The position numbers were made by a program, and so were the translations under genes. The notes below the pieces were generated by a model, which worked only from the letters and a program-made list of their open reading frames with translations, was not told where the DNA came from and did not search any database. This document shows, piece by piece, positions 1 to 5,180 of a stretch of 6,466 bases of DNA (position 1 is its first letter; each line of letters opens with the position of its first letter). The DNA comes from an uncultured Eubacteriales bacterium (GTDB lineage: Bacteria > Bacillota > Clostridia > TANB77 > CAG-508): contig CABTXJ010000040.1 of NCBI GenBank assembly GCA_902488785.1, positions 1 to 6,466 on the forward strand, given 5' to 3'.

Positions 1-2
1 AA

Positions 3-1622
3 AAGAAAATTAAAAAAATTACAATATCTTCAATTGTTTTGACAGTAGCATTATTAATACTTTCTACAATTTTTGCACTATTAAATCTTTCTAATCCTAG
101 AATAATAAAAAATGTATATATAAATAATATTCCAGTAGAAAACCTATTAGTTACTGAAGCTGAAGGAAAACTTAATAAAATATATCAAGATGATTATGAC
201 AAAGATATAACCCTTAAATTAAATGATTTTGAATATAAGATAAGACCTAAGCAAATAGAATTTAAACCCGAAATAGAAAAAACAGTTAAAGATGCATATA
301 ATTTTGGTAGAAATAAGAATATATTTAAAAATAATTACGATATACTAGGACAATATTTTAAACTAAAAAAAATACCAATGACTTCAAATTTTAATAAAGA
401 ACTATATGATGGAGTTTTAAAAGATTTAATATCTAAAATACCAGGACAAGTAAAACAACCATCATACAATATTGAAGAAAAAACATTATTTGTATATCCA
501 GGTGAAGAAGGATTAGTACTTGATAATGAAAAGGTAAAAAAGAAAATAATTGAAAGATTTGAAGGTAAGACAGAAGAAAATGTAATAGAGATACCAGTTT
601 CTAAAGTTGAACCTAATAAGATAGATATTGAACAAATATATAATGAAGTAAAAAAAGATCCAGTAGATGCAAGCTATAATAAGGAAACAAAAGAAGTTAC
701 CATTGAAGAAAATGGAATAGATTTTGATATATCACTTGATGAAGCTAAAAAGATATTTTTAGAAAATAAGGGTGAATATAAAATACCGCTTAAAATAATA
801 AAACCTAAAATAACTTTAAATGATTTAGATTTACCAATTTTTGATAATACAATCTCAACATATTCAACAACATATAATGCAGGATTAACAGGTAGAACTA
901 AAAACTTAAAACTTGCTGCATCTAAAATAAATGGATTAATATTAAAACCAGGTGAAACTTTTTCATATAATAGGGTTGTAGGGAAAAGAACAATAGCGGC
1001 AGGTTACCAAAACGCAGCAATATTTTCTGGAGGAAAAGTTGTAGATGATGTAGGTGGAGGAATTTGCCAAATATCATCAACATTATATGGAGCAGTATTA
1101 AATGCAAACTTACAAGTTATAGAAAGAACAAATCATGGTATGCAAACTTCATATTCTAAACCAGGAATAGATGCTACAGTATATTATGGTTCATTAGATT
1201 TTAAGTTTAAAAATAATAGAAATGTGCCAATAAAGCTATATGCATCAGTAAGTGGTGGAAAAGTAGTTGTATCAATTAAAGGTGAAAATCCAGAAGGCGA
1301 AAAAGCAAATATAACTACAGAAATATTAAGAGTAATACCTAGAAAACTTATTGTAAAAGAAGATCCAAATATGGAAATAGGAAAAGAAGTTGTACAACAA
1401 GGCGGGGCTGATGGAAAAGAAGTTAGAACATACAAACAGATAGTAAAAAATGGAAGTTCAAAAGGAAGAACAATAGTAAGTACAGATATATATAATCCAA
1501 GTGATAGGATAGTAGTAAAAGGTACTAAAAAGCCAGAACCAAAACCTGAGCCAAAACCGGAAGTAAAGCCAGAAGAGGAAGTAAAACCTGAATCTGAAGT
1601 AAATACTGAAAACAAAGTATAA
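3..1622 (+). CDS. VanW family protein with G5 domain, membrane-anchored cell-envelope protein (5' partial)
   Basis: Envelope protein of unknown biochemical role. The frame is open to the left edge, so the true start lies upstream. TTG at 39 is only the first start-like codon and would cut into the membrane segment. The visible N-terminus is Lys-rich (KKIKKI) followed by a hydrophobic stretch (about 30-105), giving an uncleaved anchor or signal peptide. About 110-830 resembles the putative peptidoglycan-binding modules (PG_binding_4 type) that often precede VanW. The VanW domain spans about 852-1240 and shows LKPGETFSYN, the signature GGGICQISSTLYGA (about 1053-1094) and ERTNHGM. A G5 domain covers about 1314-1526 (from ITTEILRVIP to DRIVVKG). 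The tail is Pro/Glu/Lys-rich and has no LPXTG sorting signal. VanW was named from vancomycin-resistance clusters, but this architecture is common in Clostridia and does not imply resistance. A hairpin follows the stop. The family call is firm; the function is not known. Confidence 0.9.
   Translation, partial: KKIKKITISSIVLTVALLILSTIFALLNLSNPRIIKNVYINNIPVENLLVTEAEGKLNKIYQDDYDKDITLKLNDFEYKIRPKQIEFKPEIEKTVKDAYNFGRNKNIFKNNYDILGQYFKLKKIPMTSNFNKELYDGVLKDLISKIPGQVKQPSYNIEEKTLFVYPGEEGLVLDNEKVKKKIIERFEGKTEENVIEIPVSKVEPNKIDIEQIYNEVKKDPVDASYNKETKEVTIEENGIDFDISLDEAKKIFLENKGEYKIPLKIIKPKITLNDLDLPIFDNTISTYSTTYNAGLTGRTKNLKLAASKINGLILKPGETFSYNRVVGKRTIAAGYQNAAIFSGGKVVDDVGGGICQISSTLYGAVLNANLQVIERTNHGMQTSYSKPGIDATVYYGSLDFKFKNNRNVPIKLYASVSGGKVVVSIKGENPEGEKANITTEILRVIPRKLIVKEDPNMEIGKEVVQQGGADGKEVRTYKQIVKNGSSKGRTIVSTDIYNPSDRIVVKGTKKPEPKPEPKPEVKPEEEVKPESEVNTENKV
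1533..1598 (+). repeat. Pro-Glu-Lys repeat tail of the VanW protein
   Basis: Imperfect short tandem repeats encode PEPKPEPKPEVKPE and degenerate to EEEVKPESE. Such charged proline-rich tails are usually extended and may span the cell wall. No LPXTG motif, hydrophobic segment or positively charged stop-transfer tail follows, so anchoring must come from the N-terminus. Short repeats of this type can change length by slippage. Confidence 0.7.
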
Positions 1623-1652
1623 GGAAAAACAGATTAACAAATATATAATTAC

Positions 1653-1692
1653 TACAAGAGAAGAAAAGATAACAATCAATTCTTCTTTTGTA
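1653..1692 (+). terminator. Terminator-like hairpin after the VanW gene
   Basis: Arms 1653-1665 (TACAAGAGAAGAA) and 1680-1692 (TTCTTCTTTTGTA) pair over 13 bp with one G-U pair and a 14-nt loop. The right arm is itself T-rich, but no clean T tract follows it, so termination may be leaky. It sits 30 nt after the VanW stop and upstream of the next promoter, where a terminator is expected. Confidence 0.5.
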
Positions 1693-1792
1693 ATAATAAG
1701 CAGATATTTTACATAATAAAGCAATACATTTATTAAAAATATAACAAATTACAATTTTTTTGGTAATATAATTATTGTTTTGCTCAAATCTA

Positions 1793-1821
1793 TTTACAAT
1801 ATTGAAAAAAAATGGTATATT
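1793..1821 (+). promoter_or_regulatory. Sigma-A type promoter for the Xer recombinase gene
   Basis: TTTACA (1793-1798) and TATATT (1816-1821) are separated by exactly 17 bp. This is the best -35/-10 pair in the 348-bp gap. Transcription would start near 1828, leaving a leader of about 140 nt before the ATG at 1971. In DNA this AT-rich, chance -10 matches are common, so the call rests on the paired elements and their spacing. Confidence 0.55.
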
Positions 1822-1845
1822 ATATTATAGGTAACATAAAAAGTA

Positions 1846-1912
1846 TAAAGGTTTAAAGACCTTTAATTATTTAATAAAATATTTACTATAAATAATAATT
1901 ATTAGATAATTA
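1846..1912 (+). other. Two small hairpins in the recombinase 5' leader
   Basis: The first hairpin has perfect 7-bp arms TAAAGGT (1846-1852) and ACCTTTA (1859-1865) with a 6-nt loop. The second has perfect 7-bp arms TAATTAT (1896-1902) and ATAATTA (1906-1912) with a 3-nt loop. The second is all A/T and could easily arise by chance; the first contains two G-C pairs. I recognise no known riboswitch, T-box or protein-leader motif. Apart from these hairpins, the terminator-like hairpin, the promoter and the ribosome-binding site, nothing else is visible in the 1623-1970 gap. Confidence 0.3.
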
Positions 1913-1959
1913 AGGGTATTTAAACAAAACAAATAATTTTGCGAATAAAAATAAAGAAT

Positions 1960-1966
1960 GGGGAGG
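1960..1966 (+). promoter_or_regulatory. Strong Shine-Dalgarno site fixing the recombinase start
   Basis: GGGGAGG lies 4 nt before ATG 1971, close to the anti-SD complement. It is the most G-rich stretch in the gap and supports ATG 1971 over the later in-frame ATG at 1995. Confidence 0.8.
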
Positions 1967-1970
1967 AAAA

Positions 1971-2876
1971 ATGGAAAATAGCTTAAATGAAAACATGGAT
2001 GAAATAATTAAAGATTATTTAGACTTTTTAAAAGACATAAAAAAGTTATCAAATAATACATTACAAGCATATAAAAGAGACATTAAAAAGTTTAAAAAAT
2101 ACGTAGAAGAAAATGAAATAGATTACTTAAAAGTGACAAATGAAGATATTGAAAAGTATAATGATTATATAAAAGCTAATGGAATGAAACCTTCAACAAT
2201 ATCAAGAAGTTTAGCTACTTTAAGATCATATTACAGTTTTTTAGTTAGAAAAAAATTGGTAGATGAAGATCCAACAGAAAAAGTTGATGCTCCAAAGATC
2301 GAGAAAAAAGCACCAACAACACTAACCTTTGAGGAAATAGAATTATTACTATCACAACCAAATACTAATGACCTAAAAGGTATAAGAGATAAGGCAATGC
2401 TAGAATTTGCATATGCTACAGGAATGAGAGTGTCAGAAATAATAAATTTAAATTTAGAAGATATAAATTTAGAAAATTCATATGTACTTTGTAATCAAGG
2501 ATATAATAAAAGAGTTGTACCATTAGGAGAAATATCTAAAGAAGCTTTAAGAACATATATAGAAGATGCAAGACCATATATGCTTAAAAATTTAGATGAA
2601 AAACAACTATTTGTTAATGTTATGGGAAATAGATTAACGAGACAAGGATTTTGGAAAATTATTAAATATTACAAAGATCAAGCACATATATCAAAAGATA
2701 TAACACCACATGTTCTAAGACATTCATTTGCTACCCATCTTTTAGAAAATGGAGCAGACATGAGAGCAGTTCAATCAATGTTAGGACATGCAGACATATC
2801 ATCAACACAAGTATATTTGCAATGTATGGATAGTCATTTGAAAGATGTATATAATGGTACTCATCCAAGAGCATAA
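1971..2876 (+). CDS. XerD-like tyrosine recombinase with atypical beta-hairpin
   Basis: A site-specific recombinase of 301 aa, the usual Xer length, acting in the cytoplasm on DNA. Residues about 9-95 form the N-terminal SAM-like core-binding domain (SNNTLQAYKRDIKKF, SRSLATLRSYYSFL). Residues about 115-295 are the catalytic domain. Visible active-site residues are R153 (ATGMRVSE), H247 and R250 (TPHVLRHSFATHLL), H273 (MLGHADISSTQ) and the nucleophile Y282 (QVYLQ). The C-terminus THPRA matches the XerD ending HHPRA. The expected catalytic lysine in the beta2-beta3 turn, GKG in E. coli XerD, appears as NQG, so glutamine (Q176) stands there. The nearest lysine is K180, just before R181. The family normally resolves chromosome dimers at dif with FtsK. 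This copy could be the housekeeping Xer or a divergent paralogue, so no gene symbol is assigned. It has its own promoter and terminator. Confidence 0.9.
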   Translation: MENSLNENMDEIIKDYLDFLKDIKKLSNNTLQAYKRDIKKFKKYVEENEIDYLKVTNEDIEKYNDYIKANGMKPSTISRSLATLRSYYSFLVRKKLVDEDPTEKVDAPKIEKKAPTTLTFEEIELLLSQPNTNDLKGIRDKAMLEFAYATGMRVSEIINLNLEDINLENSYVLCNQGYNKRVVPLGEISKEALRTYIEDARPYMLKNLDEKQLFVNVMGNRLTRQGFWKIIKYYKDQAHISKDITPHVLRHSFATHLLENGADMRAVQSMLGHADISSTQVYLQCMDSHLKDVYNGTHPRA

Positions 2877-2893
2877 AAAAATATGTAATTAAT

Positions 2894-2936
2894 AGACGTC
2901 AATTATACTTAGGTTAAGTAGAAAATGACGTCTTTT
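2894..2936 (+). terminator. Rho-independent terminator after the recombinase gene
   Basis: The outer stem AGACGTCA (2894-2901) pairs perfectly with TGACGTCT (2926-2933). An inner stem TACTTA (2906-2911) pairs with TAAGTA (2915-2920) around a GGT loop. Small internal loops separate the two stems. TTTT then ATT follows the outer stem. It begins 17 nt after the stop codon at 2874-2876. Confidence 0.8.
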
Positions 2937-2977
2937 ATTGTACCTAAAATACAATAATACCTATATAAGTTGGTGCT

Positions 2978-3054
2978 AAAATAAAATAAAAAAATAAAAA
3001 AAGAATAAAAGAATAAATAAAGAATAAAAAAGAAACTAAAAAAATAAGAAAAAT
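2978..3054 (+). repeat. A-rich low-complexity tract upstream of thrS
   Basis: About 77 bp is almost entirely A with scattered T and G and very little C. It has irregular repeats of GAATAAA (3003-3009, 3011-3017, 3022-3028). It is non-coding on the + strand. A-tracts upstream of a promoter can bend DNA or act like UP elements, but they may also be drift in an AT-rich genome. The opposite strand reads open only because poly-T encodes Phe, Leu and Ile. Confidence 0.5.
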
Positions 3055-3078
3055 CACAATAAATTGTATAAAATTAAT

Positions 3079-3107
3079 TTTAAAAATATTTGAAATTATG
3101 TTAAAAT
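3079..3107 (+). promoter_or_regulatory. Probable extended -10 promoter for thrS
   Basis: The extended -10 is TG at 3099-3100, one base, then TAAAAT (3102-3107). A weak -35 TTTAAA (3079-3084) lies 17 bp upstream of the -10. Transcription would start near 3114, giving a leader of only about 33 nt. An alternative pair, TTGAAA (3090-3095) with TATAAT (3115-3120), has a long 19-bp spacer and would leave an even shorter leader. No T-box, which needs a long structured leader, fits downstream of either. Confidence 0.4.
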
Positions 3108-3146
3108 ATATAAATATAATTATTAAAATATGGAAAAGAGGAAAAT

Positions 3147-4979
3147 ATGTTAAAAATAAAATTAGGTGGTGGAAAAACACAAGAAGTAGAAGAAAAGACT
3201 TTTTGGCATACTTCATCACATGTAATGGCACTTGCCGTTAAAAGATTATTCCCAGAAGTTAAAGTTGCAATAGGACCTGCAATAGATGATGGTTTCTATT
3301 ATGATTTTGATTTGGAACATAAGTTCACTGATGAAGATTTAGAAAAAATAGAAGAAGAAATGAAAAAGATTGTTAAAGAGGGATATGATGTTGAAAAAAG
3401 TGAAATGAATATAGACGAGGCAATATCTTTCTTTGATGAAAAAGGTGAAATATACAAAGTAGAATTATTAGAAGAGCTTAAGAAAAAAGGTGAAAAAAAT
3501 GTTGGAATATACAAAGTTGGTGAATTTGTAGACCTATGTAAAGGACCACATATTGAAAATATATCAGGTATAAAGGCTATAAAATTACTTTCAACAAGTG
3601 GAGCATATTGGAGAGGAAGCGAAGATAATAAGATGCTTCAAAGAATATATGGAGTAACTTTCCCTAAAAAGAGTATGCTAGATGAACATTTAGAAATGCT
3701 AGAAGAAGCAAAAGAAAGAGATCATAGAAGAATAAACAAAGAACAAGACTATTTTATGACACATGAATTAGTAGGTGCAGGACTTCCATTATACTTACCA
3801 AATGGAGCTGTAATTAGAAGAGAACTATCTAGATATATTGAAGATAAGGAAATTAAAAGAGGATACTTACATGTATATACTCCATCACTTGCAAGAACAG
3901 ACCTATATAAGATATCTGGACACTGGGATCACTATAGGGATGATATGTTCCCTAAGATGGAATTAGATAATGAGGAATTGGTACTAAGACCAATGAATTG
4001 CCCACACCATATGCTTGTATATCAACATGCATTACATTCATATAGAGACTTACCACTTAAAATTGGTGAACTTGCACATGATTTTAGATATGAAAGAAGT
4101 GGAGCAGTATTAGGACTTGAAAGAGTTAGACAAATGTGTCAAAATGACTCACATATATTTGCAATGCATTCACAAATAAGTGAAGTGTTTAAAGATGTTA
4201 TAGAATTACTACAAGATGTATATAATGATTTTGGAATTACAGAATATTCAATGAGATTATCTTTAAGAGATAAGAATGATAAGGTTAAATATTTCCAAAA
4301 TGATGAAATGTGGGATAGTGCAGAAAACCAATTAAGAGATACATTAAAAGAATTAGGCATAGATTATTATGAAGCAGAAGGTGAAGCAGCATTTTATGGA
4401 CCAAAACTAGACGTACAAATAGCTACAGCAATAGGGCATGATATTACACTTTCAACAATACAATTAGACTTCCTACTTCCAGAAAGATTTGAACTAGAAT
4501 ATGTAGGAGAAGATGGACAAAAACATAGACCAGTAGTAATACATAGAGCTATACTTGGAACAATAGATAGATTCATGTCATATATAATTGAAGAATACAA
4601 AGGAAATATGCCAGTATGGTTAGCACCTACACAAGTTACAATACTACCAATTAGTGAAGACCAAATATCATATGCAAATGAATTAAAAGAAGAAATGCAA
4701 AAACATGATATTAGAGTAGTAGTAGACGAAAGAGCTGAAAAGATAGGATACAAGATAAGAGAAGCTAGATTATCTAAAGTACCATTTATGCTAGTAGTAG
4801 GACAAAAAGAAGTAGAAGAAGGTACAGTATCTGTAAGAACAAGAGATGAAGGTGAACAAGGAAGCCATAAAAAAGAAGAGATAATTAAAGAAATATTAAA
4901 AGAAATACAAGAAAAGAAACTTCCTAAAATAGTTGAAGAAAACCATGAAAAGATGAAGAAACTAAAAGGTAATAACTAA
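3147..4979 (+). CDS. thrS: Threonyl-tRNA synthetase lacking the TGS domain
   Basis: Charges tRNA-Thr with threonine using ATP in the cytoplasm; class II synthetase, 610 aa. The protein starts almost directly in the editing domain: H21 and H25 (HTSSH) with C131 and H135 (DLCKGPH) form the site that clears mischarged Ser-tRNA. The catalytic core (about 200-485) shows zinc ligands C285 (MNCPHH), H336 (QNDSHIF) and H466 (VIHRAILG). Motif 2 carries R314 (HDFRYERSG) and motif 3 carries R475 (GTIDRF). The anticodon-binding domain covers about 488-588 (WLAPTQVTILPI, VVDERAEKIGYKIREA). Compared with E. coli ThrRS the first editing histidine comes about 52 residues earlier, so the TGS domain is absent. 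Upstream of ATG 3147 the reading frame gives no TGS sequence, and AGAGG (3137-3141) sits 5 nt before the ATG, so the short start looks genuine. It is a single-gene unit between two terminators. Confidence 0.96.
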   Translation: MLKIKLGGGKTQEVEEKTFWHTSSHVMALAVKRLFPEVKVAIGPAIDDGFYYDFDLEHKFTDEDLEKIEEEMKKIVKEGYDVEKSEMNIDEAISFFDEKGEIYKVELLEELKKKGEKNVGIYKVGEFVDLCKGPHIENISGIKAIKLLSTSGAYWRGSEDNKMLQRIYGVTFPKKSMLDEHLEMLEEAKERDHRRINKEQDYFMTHELVGAGLPLYLPNGAVIRRELSRYIEDKEIKRGYLHVYTPSLARTDLYKISGHWDHYRDDMFPKMELDNEELVLRPMNCPHHMLVYQHALHSYRDLPLKIGELAHDFRYERSGAVLGLERVRQMCQNDSHIFAMHSQISEVFKDVIELLQDVYNDFGITEYSMRLSLRDKNDKVKYFQNDEMWDSAENQLRDTLKELGIDYYEAEGEAAFYGPKLDVQIATAIGHDITLSTIQLDFLLPERFELEYVGEDGQKHRPVVIHRAILGTIDRFMSYIIEEYKGNMPVWLAPTQVTILPISEDQISYANELKEEMQKHDIRVVVDERAEKIGYKIREARLSKVPFMLVVGQKEVEEGTVSVRTRDEGEQGSHKKEEIIKEILKEIQEKKLPKIVEENHEKMKKLKGNN

Positions 4980-5026
4980 GTAAGAGATAATTAAAAATAT
5001 ATTAAACTAAATAAATATAAGCAAAG

Positions 5027-5055
5027 AAAAGATGCCACACATGTGGTATCTTTTT
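5027..5055 (+). terminator. Strong Rho-independent terminator after thrS
   Basis: Left arm 5027-5038 (AAAAGATGCCAC) pairs with right arm 5043-5054 (GTGGTATCTTTT) around the tetraloop ACAT, with one G-U pair. The T run 5051-5055 overlaps the end of the stem. The A-rich left flank gives a T-rich flank on the other strand, so it could work in both directions. It begins 47 nt after the thrS stop. Confidence 0.9.
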
Positions 5056-5123
5056 AATGTAAAAAACTTATTAAATATTTCATAATAATTGAAACATATA
5101 AGTAAATATTATACGTTAAATAA

Positions 5124-5129
5124 TATAAT
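5124..5129 (+). promoter_or_regulatory. Candidate -10 box for the coiled-coil protein gene
   Basis: A perfect TATAAT lies 51 nt before the ATG at 5181. No convincing -35 is found 17 bp upstream, where the sequence is AGTAAA. TTGAAA occurs at 5089-5094 but is too far away. Some promoter must lie between the thrS terminator and 5181, and this is the best -10 there. Confidence 0.3.
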
Positions 5130-5180
5130 TTATGTACAATTAATATACAAAAACAAATATATTAAGAGAAAGGAAAAAAT

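Noticed and set aside
39..41. TTG 39 as the start of the VanW gene
   Set aside because: The frame continues upstream to the window edge and encodes a typical Lys-rich start of a signal anchor (KKIKKI), so the gene is better treated as 5' truncated.
1184..1724. Minus-strand open frames with Gly-Ser-Phe repeats under the VanW C-terminus
   Set aside because: The repeats mirror the PEPK tail on the + strand, where VanW and G5 motifs are clear.
1743..1779. Possible hairpin AACAAATTAC with GTAAT and TTGTT
   Set aside because: The arms are AT-only apart from two G-C pairs and asymmetric, with a 7-nt one-sided bulge; expected by chance in such DNA.
1812..1856. Short + strand frame starting ATG 1812 (14 codons)
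   Set aside because: It has no ribosome-binding site and lies over the predicted -10 box.
2944..3231. Minus-strand open frame rich in Phe, Leu and Ile
   Set aside because: It is the complement of the A-rich tract and the thrS start; poly-T codons give a false membrane-like protein, and it overlaps the thrS promoter and coding start.
5133..5149. TGTA-N9-TACA inverted repeat near the start of the coiled-coil gene, as an operator
   Set aside because: Only four bases per outer arm, and the inside pairs poorly; no second copy is seen, so no regulator can be supported.
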